Below are positions 14,634-22,991 of a DNA stretch of 25,884 bases, piece after piece. The stretch is from Bacteroidales bacterium UBA1769 (GTDB lineage Bacteria; Bacteroidota; Bacteroidia; Bacteroidales; UBA932): assembly GCA_002314725.1 (NCBI GenBank), contig DCGV01000051.1, positions 3,251-29,134 of the forward strand. Reading direction: 5' to 3'. Made by a program: the position numbers and the translations under genes. The notes beneath the pieces are model-generated. The model searched no databases. It saw only the letters and a program-made list of their open reading frames with translations, and was not told the DNA's origin. Positions within the stretch are counted from its first letter, which is position 1. Every line of letters starts with the position of its first letter.

Positions 14634-15587
14634 ATGAAGGTTATTGATATCATCAACTCGGCAAAAAAACCATTTCCATCACTAGAGATAGTTCCTCCAT
14701 TGAAAGGAAGTGACATAAACAAGTTATATAATGCCATCAATCCATTGATGGAGTTCAATCCGCCATTTATCAATGTCACATGCCACCGTGAGGAGATTGT
14801 ATTTCAACAGCGTGAAGATGGATCCACAAATAGGAAATTAGTCTCAAAACGACCAGGAACAGTCGCAATTGCTGCTGCTGTGATGAAACGTTTCCCTGTA
14901 GAAGTAGTACCTCATGTAATTTGTGGAGGAACCGATAAATACAGGATAGAAAATGAATTATTAGACCTCAATTTCCTTGATATACATAACGTTATGGCTT
15001 TACGTGGGGATGCCAGCAAAGGACAGACTCATTACATGCCTGAAATTGACGGTTATCTTCACACTGATGCCTTGGTTCGCCAAATCTCAAATTTGAATAA
15101 TGGTCATTACCTTGACGAGACCCTTACCGACACTATACCTACTGATTTCTGTGTAGGAGTTGCCGGATATCCAGAGAAACATTACGAAGCTGATACGCTT
15201 GACATTGATATAGCGAATATAAAGAAGAAGGTTGATGCCGGTGCCGATTATATCATTACTCAAATGTTTTTTGACAACTCAAAATATTTTGAATTTGTCA
15301 ATAAATGCAGGGCTGTCGGCATTAACGTCCCTATCATTCCAGGTCTGAAACCTATCTCTCTGTTGTCCCATATTGACAAATTGCCTACTACTTTCTCTAT
15401 CTCTCTACCTGAAGCTCTTTCAAAAGAGTTGAAGAGATGCAAAACTAACGAAGATGTATATCATGTAGGTATTGAATGGAGTACAGCACAAAGCAAAGAG
15501 CTTCTCAAATTCGGAGTTCCAGCAATACACTTTTATACTATGGGTAAGGCTGAAAATGTAATTTTTGTGCTAAAAAACATTTTTTGA
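14634..15587 (+). CDS. metF: 5,10-Methylenetetrahydrofolate reductase MetF
   Basis: Flavin-dependent reductase that makes 5-methyl-THF, the methyl donor for the adjacent MetH. The 317-residue TIM-barrel protein shows the family landmarks: Glu18 in SLEIVPP (active-site acid), NVTCHRE, the FAD/folate-contacting Asp in ALRGD (D126), the AGYPEKH segment and TQMFFD. Length is typical of bacterial MetF (about 290-320). The ATG is one base after the metH stop, so the genes are almost certainly cotranscribed and translationally coupled, which supplies and uses the methyl group in one unit. No terminator with a convincing stem is seen after the TGA; the following 137 bases carry the V-ATPase promoter. 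Confidence 0.96.
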   Translation: MKVIDIINSAKKPFPSLEIVPPLKGSDINKLYNAINPLMEFNPPFINVTCHREEIVFQQREDGSTNRKLVSKRPGTVAIAAAVMKRFPVEVVPHVICGGTDKYRIENELLDLNFLDIHNVMALRGDASKGQTHYMPEIDGYLHTDALVRQISNLNNGHYLDETLTDTIPTDFCVGVAGYPEKHYEADTLDIDIANIKKKVDAGADYIITQMFFDNSKYFEFVNKCRAVGINVPIIPGLKPISLLSHIDKLPTTFSISLPEALSKELKRCKTNEDVYHVGIEWSTAQSKELLKFGVPAIHFYTMGKAENVIFVLKNIF

Positions 15588-15653
15588 CCATTTTTTGGCA
15601 AAATTTGGACATAATTGATACGATTTTACATAGTTTTTTTATTTATTAATTGC

Positions 15654-15661
15654 TAACTTTG
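15654..15661 (+). promoter_or_regulatory. -7 box of the V-type ATPase operon
   Basis: TAACTTTG fits TAnnTTTG. A T-run around 15634-15640 sits where the -33 box would be, without an exact TTTG. Transcription from here would give a leader of about 55-60 bases that includes the hairpin at 15675-15698. Confidence 0.5.
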
Positions 15662-15674
15662 AATGATTTTCGGT

Positions 15675-15698
15675 CATCGGAGAAGAATTTTTCCGATG
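15675..15698 (+). other. Leader hairpin upstream of V-type ATPase operon
   Basis: CATCGGA (15675-15681) pairs perfectly with TCCGATG (15692-15698) around the loop GAAGAATTTT. It lies between the -7 box and the first ATG, so it would fold in the 5' end of the mRNA. It may stabilise the transcript or control translation of the first gene. It is not a terminator, because no T-run follows. Confidence 0.5.
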
Positions 15699-15724
15699 GG
15701 TACTTTGAAACATTTATATAAGTT

Positions 15725-16339
15725 ATGCAAAATAAACTTCAAGAACTCACTGACAAACTTTATAATGAAGGTTTGTCAAAGGGAAAACAAGAGGCCGAGG
15801 AGATGGTTGCATCTGCAAAGGCCAAAGCCGATCAAATTATTGCAAAGGCAAAGGGAGAAGCGGAACAGATTATTGCTTCATCAGAAAAAGATGCTGAAGA
15901 ACTTCGTTCAAAAGTTAACAACGACATTAAACTAGCATCTACTCAAACAATCTCTTTCGTTAAACAGCAAGTTGAAAATGCTGTTATTACTAAGGTAATC
16001 AACGATCCTGTCAAATCAGCTCTATCTGATGTTGAATTCGTTAAAAGTATGATTACTAAAGTAGTTTCTGCATTTGACGCTGCAAATCCTCAATCTAAGG
16101 GACTTGACGTTATTCTTCCTGCAGATGCACAGAGCGAATTATTCGACTTCGTTAAGAATCAAATAGGAAAATCTCTAAAAGGTGGAATAGAGGTAAAATC
16201 CGTAAAGGGAATGGCCAATGGCTTCAAAATCGCCCCTAAAGATAGTGGATACCAAATCAGCTTTACTGAGAGTGAATTCAGCAATATGTTTGGCGAATTT
16301 GTCAGACCTGCAACAAAAAAAATCTTATTTGAAGAATAA
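15725..16339 (+). CDS. ntpE: V-type ATPase subunit E (peripheral stalk)
   Basis: The 204-residue protein starts with a long charged helix, rich in Lys, Glu and Ala (about 5-75, for example KQEAEEMVASAKAKADQI), typical of the coiled-coil peripheral stalk that ties V1 to V0. A mixed alpha/beta C-terminal domain (about 95-204) follows and would bind the top of the A/B ring. It opens the seven-gene operon, and its TAA overlaps the ATG of the next gene (TAATG). The call rests on the coiled-coil pattern plus its position before A, B, D, I and K; sequence identity in this subunit family is low. Confidence 0.88.
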   Translation: MQNKLQELTDKLYNEGLSKGKQEAEEMVASAKAKADQIIAKAKGEAEQIIASSEKDAEELRSKVNNDIKLASTQTISFVKQQVENAVITKVINDPVKSALSDVEFVKSMITKVVSAFDAANPQSKGLDVILPADAQSELFDFVKNQIGKSLKGGIEVKSVKGMANGFKIAPKDSGYQISFTESEFSNMFGEFVRPATKKILFEE

Positions 16340-16914
16340 TGTCCAATTATCCCTATATAATAGCTGGGTTGCCTGATATTCTTCTGGATTTTGAATCTCG
16401 TCCATTTGATTTCAATGAGATTAAATCTGGAATCACTGCTCTATGCGATAAGGATGATCAGAAAAAGATTGATTGGCTTATCTGCGCATTGGATGGTGAG
16501 CACTACTCTTCCCTATTCTATAAAGGTTTGAGTAAAATAGATGACACTTTCATTCAGAAATATATCGGCTTTGACAAAGAGGTTAGAAATGCCAAAGTCA
16601 AATTCATAACCGAAGGCACCTTAGCTGTACAATCTGAAGAGCAAGAGAGGTCTGAACTGTCTGAACAACTTGAGTCTATCTTCAAGATACCTAATATTAT
16701 AGATAGAGAGAAAGCATTGGATAGACTATACTGGGATAAAATAAATGAAATCACTCTTTGGGAGTATCTTTCATTTGATATCATTCTGGCTTTTATTGCC
16801 AAAGCTAAACTCGTTGAGAGATGGAACAAACTTGATAAAGCTAGCGGTGCTAATTTCTTCAAACAATTGGTTCAAGAGGTAAGAGGCACTTTCAGAGGCG
16901 TCGAGTATGAATAA
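16339..16914 (+). CDS. DUF2764 family V-ATPase-operon protein
   Basis: The 191-residue protein starts MSNYPYIIAGLPDILLDFE, the usual DUF2764 opening, and contains helical segments (KKIDWLICALDGEHYSSLF; LWEYLSFDIILAFIAKAKLVERWNKL). It has no signal peptide, membrane span or nucleotide-binding motif. The gene always seems to lie between subunits E and A in V-ATPase operons of Bacteroidota, Chlamydia and Borrelia (established layout, from memory). Here it is coupled to E by a TAATG overlap and followed 25 bases later by A. Because the operon lacks a recognisable subunit C, this protein may take the place of the C/d collar subunit. That function is inferred and not shown by any motif. Confidence 0.85.
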   Translation: MSNYPYIIAGLPDILLDFESRPFDFNEIKSGITALCDKDDQKKIDWLICALDGEHYSSLFYKGLSKIDDTFIQKYIGFDKEVRNAKVKFITEGTLAVQSEEQERSELSEQLESIFKIPNIIDREKALDRLYWDKINEITLWEYLSFDIILAFIAKAKLVERWNKLDKASGANFFKQLVQEVRGTFRGVEYE

Positions 16915-16939
16915 AAAGCAAAAGTAAATTTTTAATATA

Positions 16940-18694
16940 ATGGAAAAAACTACTGGAATTGTAACTGGTATCATCGCCAACCTTGTTACTGTCAAGGTTG
17001 ATGGAGATGTAGCTCAAAACGAAATCTGCTACATTGATTTGGATGGCACCAAATTGATGGCAGAGGTCATCAAAGTTACAGGAAAGAATGCATTCGTACA
17101 GGTTTATGAAAGCACCAGAGGTTTGAAGAAGGGTGATGCTGTGGAGTTTGACGGACACATGTTGGAGGTAACTCTTGGTCCAGGTCTTCTTTCAAGCTGT
17201 TATGATGGTCTTCAGAACAACCTTGAAACAATGGAAGATGTCTTCCTAAAGAGAGGTGAATATACAGCTCCTCTTGACGAAAAGAAGAGTTGGGATTTCG
17301 TTCCAATTGCCAAAGCTGGTGACAAAGTTCAAGCTGCAGATTGGCTGGGCGAGGTAAAAGAGGGTTGGTTGCCTCACAAAATCATGGTACCATTCTCTTT
17401 TAAAGGTGAATATACAATTAAATCTATAGTATCAGCCGGAAGTTATACAATCAATGATACAATCGCTGTCCTTTCCAATGAGAACGGAGAGGATTGTAAA
17501 GTTACAATGACTCAGAAGTGGCCAGTTAAGGTTGCCATCGGTGGATATATTGAAAAACCTCGTCCATATTGTATTATGGAGACAGGTGTCAGATGTATCG
17601 ACACAATGAATCCAATCGCAGAAGGTGGTACAGGTTTCATCCCTGGTCCTTTCGGTTGCGGTAAAACCGTACTACAGCACGCTATTGCGAAGCAAGGTGA
17701 TACTGACGTAGTAGTTATGGCTGCCTGCGGTGAGCGCGCCAACGAGGTGGTGGAAATCTTCACTGAATTCCCTGAATTGATTGACCCACATACAGGTCGT
17801 CACTTGATGGAGAGAACAACTATCATTTGTAATACATCCAACATGCCGGTTGCAGCCCGTGAAGCCTCTGTTTATACAGCGATGACTATTTGCGAGTACT
17901 ATAGAGCAATGGGATTGAAGGTACTTCTACTTGCCGACTCTACATCTCGTTGGGCACAAGCACTTCGTGAAATGAGTAACCGTATGGAAGAGTTGCCTGG
18001 AGCCGATGCATTCCCAGTTGACCTTTCTGCTATCATAGCAAGTTTCTACTCAAGAGCTGGTATTGTAAGATTACACAATGGTCATACCGGTTCAGTTACA
18101 TTCCTTGGAACAGTATCACCTGCAGGTGGTAACTTGAAGGAACCTGTAACAGAATCAACAAAGAAGGCCGCACGTTGCTTCTACGCTTTGGAACAAAGCC
18201 GTGCAGATAAAAAGCGTTACCCTGCAGTAAACCCTATCGATTCATACTCTAAATATTTGGAATATCCAGAAATCCAGGAGTATCTGAAGAAAACAATCGA
18301 CAAGGAGTGGGTTGACAAGGTAAATGTCGCTAAGAACCTAGTACGTAGAGGTAAAGAGGTTGCAGAGCAGATCAACATCCTCGGTGACGATGGTGTTCCT
18401 ATCTCATATCATGAGCAATTCTGGAAATCAGAATTGATTGACTTCGTTATCCTTCAACAAGATGCTTTCGACCCTATCGATAGCGTTTCACCTCTTGAGA
18501 GACAAGAGTTTATGTTGTCAGTAGTATTGGATGTTTGCAACCATCCATTCAAATTCGAAACATTTGAAGAGTGTGGCAAACAGTACAAAGAGATTATCAA
18601 CATCTTCCGCCAGATGAACTATGCAGAGTTCAAGAGCGATAGATTCAATAAATATTTACAAGAAATTAATGATGTTTTAAGCAATGAACAATAG
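16940..18694 (+). CDS. ntpA: V-type ATPase catalytic subunit A
   Basis: The 584-residue catalytic subunit of the V1 hexamer hydrolyses (or makes) ATP at the A/B interface. It carries the P-loop GPFGCGKT (236-243), the catalytic Glu in CGERANE (E265, block 263-269) and the Walker B/switch segment LLADSTSRWAQALREMSNRMEELPG. The bulge (non-homologous) region characteristic of V-type A subunits precedes the P-loop. The length matches V/A-type A subunits (about 580-590), not F-type beta (about 470). Its last 11 bases overlap the start of subunit B, indicating translational coupling and equal stoichiometry. Confidence 0.97.
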   Translation: MEKTTGIVTGIIANLVTVKVDGDVAQNEICYIDLDGTKLMAEVIKVTGKNAFVQVYESTRGLKKGDAVEFDGHMLEVTLGPGLLSSCYDGLQNNLETMEDVFLKRGEYTAPLDEKKSWDFVPIAKAGDKVQAADWLGEVKEGWLPHKIMVPFSFKGEYTIKSIVSAGSYTINDTIAVLSNENGEDCKVTMTQKWPVKVAIGGYIEKPRPYCIMETGVRCIDTMNPIAEGGTGFIPGPFGCGKTVLQHAIAKQGDTDVVVMAACGERANEVVEIFTEFPELIDPHTGRHLMERTTIICNTSNMPVAAREASVYTAMTICEYYRAMGLKVLLLADSTSRWAQALREMSNRMEELPGADAFPVDLSAIIASFYSRAGIVRLHNGHTGSVTFLGTVSPAGGNLKEPVTESTKKAARCFYALEQSRADKKRYPAVNPIDSYSKYLEYPEIQEYLKKTIDKEWVDKVNVAKNLVRRGKEVAEQINILGDDGVPISYHEQFWKSELIDFVILQQDAFDPIDSVSPLERQEFMLSVVLDVCNHPFKFETFEECGKQYKEIINIFRQMNYAEFKSDRFNKYLQEINDVLSNEQ

Positions 18695-20012
18695 TAAGGC
18701 ATTTCAAAGAATTTATACTCAACTTGAGGCTATTACGAAAGCAACTATTTCGCTTAAAGCTCAAGGTGTCAGCAATGATGAACTTGCCACAGTGGCTGGT
18801 CGTCTTGCACAGGTTGTAAAGATTAAAGATGATTTGGTTACCCTACAGGTATTCTCAGGTACTGAAGGTATTCCAACCAATGCTGAAGTAGTCTTCTTCG
18901 GTGAGGCTCCATCCATCAAAGTAAGTGATGAACTTGCCGGTCGTTTCTTTAATGCATATGGTGATCCTATTGATAATGGCCCAGCAGTAGAGGGTGAGAA
19001 GAGAACAATTGGCGGTCCATCAGTAAACCCTTACAGAAGAAAGCAACCATCTGAATTGATACCTACTGGTATCGCAGGTATTGACTTGAACAACACATTG
19101 GTATCAGGACAGAAGATTCCGTTCTTCGCAGACCCTGACCAACCATATAACCAGGTAATGGCACAGGTTGCACTTCGTGCAGATGTTGACAAGATTATCC
19201 TTGGTGGTATGGGTCTATCAAATGATGATTACTTGTATTTCAAACAGGAGTTTGAAAACGCAGGTGCACTCAATAAGATTATCAGTTTCGTAAATACAAC
19301 AGACCAGCCTCCTGTAGAGCGTCTGCTTATCCCTGATATGGCCCTTGCAGCTGCAGAATATTTCGCAGTTGACAAGAATGAGAAGGTCCTTGTACTTTTG
19401 ACAGATATGACTCTTTATGCCGATGCATTGAGTATCGTATCCAACCGTATGGACCAAATTCCTTCAAAGGACTCTATGCCTGGTTCACTATATTCAGACC
19501 TTGCAAAGATTTACGAGAAGGCCGTACAGCTTCCTTCAGGTGGTTCTATCACTATCATTGCAGTTACAACATTGAATGACGGTGATATCACTCACGCTAT
19601 TCCTGATAATACAGGTTATATCACAGAAGGTCAGTTGTTCCTACGTCAGGATACAGATACGGGAAAGGTTATCATCGACCCATTCCGTTCTCTTTCACGT
19701 TTGAAACAATTGGTAATCGGTAAGAAAACAAGGGAGGATCACAACCAGGTTATGAATACTGCAGTACGTCTATATGCTGATGCTGCAAACGCAAAGACAA
19801 AACTAGAAAATGGTTTCGATTTGAGTGATTATGACCTTCGTTGCCTCGATTATGCAAAAGAGTACTCAACTAGACTTCTTGCAATCGATGTAAATATCTC
19901 TATCAATGAGATGCTTGATACTGCATGGGAGTTGTTCGGTAAGTACTTTACAAAGGCAGAAACAGGTATCAAGATTGATCTTATTAATAAATATTGGAAA
20001 GACAATAACTAA
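18684..20012 (+). CDS. ntpB: V-type ATPase subunit B
   Basis: The 442-residue non-catalytic partner of A in the V1 head has the F1/V1 nucleotide-binding fold but no Walker A lysine, as expected for B. Family segments include ERLLIPDMALAAAEYFAVD, LLTDMTLYADALSIVSNRMDQIPSKDSMPGS and GYITEGQLFLRQD. The P-loop position reads SGQKIPFFADPDQPYN, a version diverged from archaeal B subunits but expected of the Bacteroidota/Chlamydia clade. It overlaps A by 11 bases at its start, and its TAA shares one base with the ATG of D. Confidence 0.96.
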   Translation: MNNSKAFQRIYTQLEAITKATISLKAQGVSNDELATVAGRLAQVVKIKDDLVTLQVFSGTEGIPTNAEVVFFGEAPSIKVSDELAGRFFNAYGDPIDNGPAVEGEKRTIGGPSVNPYRRKQPSELIPTGIAGIDLNNTLVSGQKIPFFADPDQPYNQVMAQVALRADVDKIILGGMGLSNDDYLYFKQEFENAGALNKIISFVNTTDQPPVERLLIPDMALAAAEYFAVDKNEKVLVLLTDMTLYADALSIVSNRMDQIPSKDSMPGSLYSDLAKIYEKAVQLPSGGSITIIAVTTLNDGDITHAIPDNTGYITEGQLFLRQDTDTGKVIIDPFRSLSRLKQLVIGKKTREDHNQVMNTAVRLYADAANAKTKLENGFDLSDYDLRCLDYAKEYSTRLLAIDVNISINEMLDTAWELFGKYFTKAETGIKIDLINKYWKDNN

Positions 20013-20620
20013 TGGCAATAAAATTCCAATTCAATAAAACATCTCTGAACGAACTTAACAAGCAGTTGAAGATTCGTACAAGAGCTCTGCCTACCTTGAA
20101 AAACAAGGAGTCCGCACTGCGTCTTGAGGTCAAACGTGCTAAGCAACGTTCAGAAGAGCTCATCGACAAACTGGAATCATCTCTTAAAGAGTATGATTAT
20201 CTGGCAGAGTTGTGGAATGAGTTTGAACCTGGTTTGATTGCTGTCAAAGATGTTGAATTGGTTACTGTTAAAGTTGCTGGTGTCAGGACTCCGGAGCTGA
20301 AGAGCGTCGAATATGATGTCAAGGAGTTCGATGTTTATGCCAAACCAATGTGGTATAGCGAGGGTGTCAGAATTCTGAAAGAGTTGGCACAACTCGGCAT
20401 CGAATCTGAAGTATATAGTGAAAAGAGTCGCATTTTGGATTATCAAAGGAAGAAGACAACTCAGAAGGTTAATCTTTATGAGAAGGTCCAGATTCCTGGA
20501 TACAATGAGGCAATCCGTAAGATAAAGAGGTTCATGGAGGATGAAGAGAATCTTTCTAAGGCTTCGCAGAAGATTGTCAAAACCAGACATCAGGCAGAAG
20601 AAGAGGAGGAACAGCTATGA
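20012..20620 (+). CDS. ntpD: V-type ATPase subunit D (central shaft)
   Basis: The 202-residue protein is almost entirely helical, with basic N-terminal (NELNKQLKIRTRALPTLKNKESALRLEVKRAK) and C-terminal (NEAIRKIKRFMEDEEN) heptad-rich segments that would form the antiparallel coiled coil of the rotating shaft. Lys/Arg-rich ends and length match V/A-type D subunits. It starts at a TAATG overlap with B and ends in an ATGA overlap with I, so B-D-I are translationally coupled. No separate subunit F, the usual partner of D, is found in the operon. Confidence 0.93.
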   Translation: MAIKFQFNKTSLNELNKQLKIRTRALPTLKNKESALRLEVKRAKQRSEELIDKLESSLKEYDYLAELWNEFEPGLIAVKDVELVTVKVAGVRTPELKSVEYDVKEFDVYAKPMWYSEGVRILKELAQLGIESEVYSEKSRILDYQRKKTTQKVNLYEKVQIPGYNEAIRKIKRFMEDEENLSKASQKIVKTRHQAEEEEEQL

Positions 20621-22428
20621 TTGAAAAAATGACAAGATACGATTTCGTCGTATTCAGTGGAGACAGCACATCCTTCCTCTCATCAATTCAAGAGATCGGT
20701 TTGATGGACATAACCCGTTCAGCTAAACCTATTGATAAAGAGTCTTCTGATCTTCTTAATCAAATCAAGGAGATTAAGGGGATGATTGATAAAGTATCAA
20801 ATACCCAGATAAGTGGAGACGTTAAACCAACTGCTCAAGATCTAACTTTCAATGATGCAGAAGAGATTCTGAACAGCTATTGCGAGATTAATTCAAAAAT
20901 AGTACAAGCTAAAGCTGACTTGGAACTTCTACGTGTTTGGGGTAATTACGACAGTGGAGAACTTGGAAAACTTGATGAGCTTGGTCTGAAACTTAGATTT
21001 TATAAGGTTCAAGCCAAAAAATTCAATCCGGATTGGGAGAATCAAGTGGCTCTTGAGATTATCGAGAGAGATGACAAAGGTGTCTATTTCGTAACTGTAG
21101 CACCAAAGAATGAGCCATACTCTTTTGATATTGACCCAGTTGAAACACCTGAGTATTCGTATCATGAACTTGAAACGATAATTCATGGATACCAACAGAC
21201 AAAGTCTGAAATTGAGTCTTCAATACTTGGTCTCAAAGCACTGATTCCTGAAAAGGAGAAAGAATGTAACTCCTTGATTTCCAAATTGGAAATCTATCTT
21301 GCAGACGGCTCTGCAGAAACAACTGCTGAGAATTCAATTTCAGTATTCAAAGGATTCGCTCCTACCGCTGACGATGAGGAGGTATGCAAGAAACTTGATA
21401 CATTGGAGGTATACTATCTAAAAGAGGCTGCCACAGCAGAGGACAACCCTCCTATCAAACTTCACAACAACAAATTCGCCAGAATGTTTGAGGTGTTGAC
21501 TGGAATGTATGGTATGCCGAATTATGGAGAGTTCGACCCTACCCCGATATTAGGACCATTCTTCATGCTCTTCTTCGCAATGTGTATGGGCGATGCCGGT
21601 TATGGTATTCTTCTATTCATTATTGGAACACTACTTGGAAAAGGGAGTGGCAGCATGAGTAAATTCGGACCGTTAGTAAAGGCATTGGGTGTAGGAACAT
21701 TTGTTGTCGGTATCATACTTGGTACATTCTTCGGAATCAATTTAGCAGAAGCATCTTGGGTGCCTGCGGGATTGAAATCAATTATGATTACAGGAGAGAT
21801 TGCCGGTTATTCTGCTCAAATGGCTCTTGCAATCGGCGTCGGTGTATTCCACATATGTCTAGCTATGACTGTCAAAGCTATTTGTCATACAGTTCAAAGT
21901 GGTTTCAGAGCATCCGTAAGTGATTGGGGCTGGTTGATAGTAGTTCCAGGTGGAATAATAATAGCAGCACTTTCATTATCCGGTGTCCTGACTAGTGAAG
22001 TGACTAAATGGATAATTATCATACTTGGTATAATTGCCGGACTTGGAATATATGTATTCAACACACCAGGTAAAAATCCTCTATTAAATATAGGATCAGG
22101 GTTGTGGGGTACATACAATATGGCGACAGGCCTTTTGGGCGACGTATTATCATACATCAGACTATATGCTCTTGGACTTGCCGGAGGTATGTTGGGAGCA
22201 GTATTCAATGATCTCGGTGGCATGATAATAGATGCATTATCTCTCCCTGGTTTGAACTTTGCTCTTGGTGCACTGATTATGATCTTCGGTCATGCATTGA
22301 ACTTAGCTATGTCATGCCTTGGTGCATTTGTCCACCCTCTTCGTCTGACATTCGTAGAGTACTTCAAGAACGTTGGATATCAAGGAGATGGTACAGAATA
22401 TAGACCTTTAACGAAAAATAATAAATAA
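20617..22428 (+). CDS. ntpI: V-type ATPase membrane subunit I (a-type)
   Basis: The 603-residue stator subunit forms the ion half-channels next to the K ring. The N-terminal half (about 1-290) is hydrophilic with coiled-coil arms. The C-terminal half carries about seven or eight transmembrane helices, starting around the block GEFDPTPILGPFFMLFFAMCMGDAGYG. The essential channel arginine is probably R515 in SYIRLYALGLA, the conserved LRLYALG-type motif. The C-terminus PLRLTFVEYFKN is typical. The start codon overlaps the stop of D (ATGA) and is preceded by a good GAGGAGG ribosome-binding site. It is followed 19 bases later by K. Confidence 0.95.
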   Translation: MIEKMTRYDFVVFSGDSTSFLSSIQEIGLMDITRSAKPIDKESSDLLNQIKEIKGMIDKVSNTQISGDVKPTAQDLTFNDAEEILNSYCEINSKIVQAKADLELLRVWGNYDSGELGKLDELGLKLRFYKVQAKKFNPDWENQVALEIIERDDKGVYFVTVAPKNEPYSFDIDPVETPEYSYHELETIIHGYQQTKSEIESSILGLKALIPEKEKECNSLISKLEIYLADGSAETTAENSISVFKGFAPTADDEEVCKKLDTLEVYYLKEAATAEDNPPIKLHNNKFARMFEVLTGMYGMPNYGEFDPTPILGPFFMLFFAMCMGDAGYGILLFIIGTLLGKGSGSMSKFGPLVKALGVGTFVVGIILGTFFGINLAEASWVPAGLKSIMITGEIAGYSAQMALAIGVGVFHICLAMTVKAICHTVQSGFRASVSDWGWLIVVPGGIIIAALSLSGVLTSEVTKWIIIILGIIAGLGIYVFNTPGKNPLLNIGSGLWGTYNMATGLLGDVLSYIRLYALGLAGGMLGAVFNDLGGMIIDALSLPGLNFALGALIMIFGHALNLAMSCLGAFVHPLRLTFVEYFKNVGYQGDGTEYRPLTKNNK

Positions 22429-22447
22429 CAAATAAAATCAATTAATT

Positions 22448-22873
22448 ATGATGACAAGTACAATTATGGGTTATATCGGCCTTGCAATTATGTTGGCATT
22501 GGCAGGTATCGGAAGTAGTCTTGGTACTACTATCGCTGGTAACGCAGCAGAAGGCGCTCTAAAGAAAGCTCCAGAAAAATCATCTGCATACATGGTTCTT
22601 TCAGCCATGCCTGCAACACAGGGTTTGTATGGTTTCGTTGCTTTCCTAACTTGGTTGGGTAAAGATTTCGCAGCAGAAGGTTATAAATTGTTCGCTGTTG
22701 GTATCGCTATCGGTATGGTTCTAATTTATTCAGCAATCCGTCAAGGTCAAGTTTGCGCAAATGGTATCATTGGAACAAGCCAAGGACACAACGTTTTAAC
22801 TAACACTATGATTTACGCAGCTCTTCCAGAATTCTATGCAATTCTTGCAACTGTTGCAGCATTCATGGTATAA
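22448..22873 (+). CDS. ntpK: V-type ATPase proteolipid subunit K (rotor ring)
   Basis: The 141-residue protein has four transmembrane helices in two hairpins, the 16-kDa form of the rotor subunit with one carboxylate per protomer. The ion-binding carboxylate is E128 in LPEFYAIL. T57 and Q58 in PATQGLYGF and Q99 in AIRQG sit at spacings close to the Na+ ligands T64, Q65, Q110 and E139 of Enterococcus hirae NtpK, so Na+ coupling is plausible. That is inferred from motif comparison. Either of two adjacent ATG codons (22448, 22451) could be the start. It closes the operon, and a hairpin with a T-run follows 23 bases after the stop. Confidence 0.95.
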   Translation: MMTSTIMGYIGLAIMLALAGIGSSLGTTIAGNAAEGALKKAPEKSSAYMVLSAMPATQGLYGFVAFLTWLGKDFAAEGYKLFAVGIAIGMVLIYSAIRQGQVCANGIIGTSQGHNVLTNTMIYAALPEFYAILATVAAFMV

Positions 22874-22896
22874 ACAAACATATTCATTAAAGTAAG

Positions 22897-22932
22897 TGAG
22901 CTGACTACTTGTAGCCAGCTCATTTTTTTTTA
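22897..22932 (+). terminator. Rho-independent terminator of the V-type ATPase operon
   Basis: TGAGCTG (22897-22903) pairs with CAGCTCA (22916-22922); inside it, after an A-C mismatch, CTAC pairs with GTAG around TT. A run of T residues follows. It marks the end of the operon after subunit K. Confidence 0.92.
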
Positions 22933-22933
22933 C

Positions 22934-22941
22934 TATTTTTG
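22934..22941 (+). promoter_or_regulatory. -7 box for the outer-membrane protein gene
   Basis: TATTTTTG fits TAnnTTTG directly after the V-ATPase terminator and about 50 bases before the ATG at 22992. Any -33 element would overlap the terminator stem; only a TTG at 22909-22911 is visible, at a long spacing. Confidence 0.45.
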
Positions 22942-22991
22942 CAGTTAGTAATCATTATTCCTAATTCCTTCGTATACGAGAAATACTTTTT

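Noticed and set aside
15588..15653. Terminator after metF
   Set aside because: A/T runs near the stop can pair only weakly, with no GC-containing stem; evidence is insufficient.
15663..15935. 90-residue frame overlapping the start of V-ATPase subunit E
   Set aside because: It runs out of frame through the coiled-coil coding region and begins only two bases after the -7 box, leaving no room for a leader; it gives a Lys/Arg-rich artefact.
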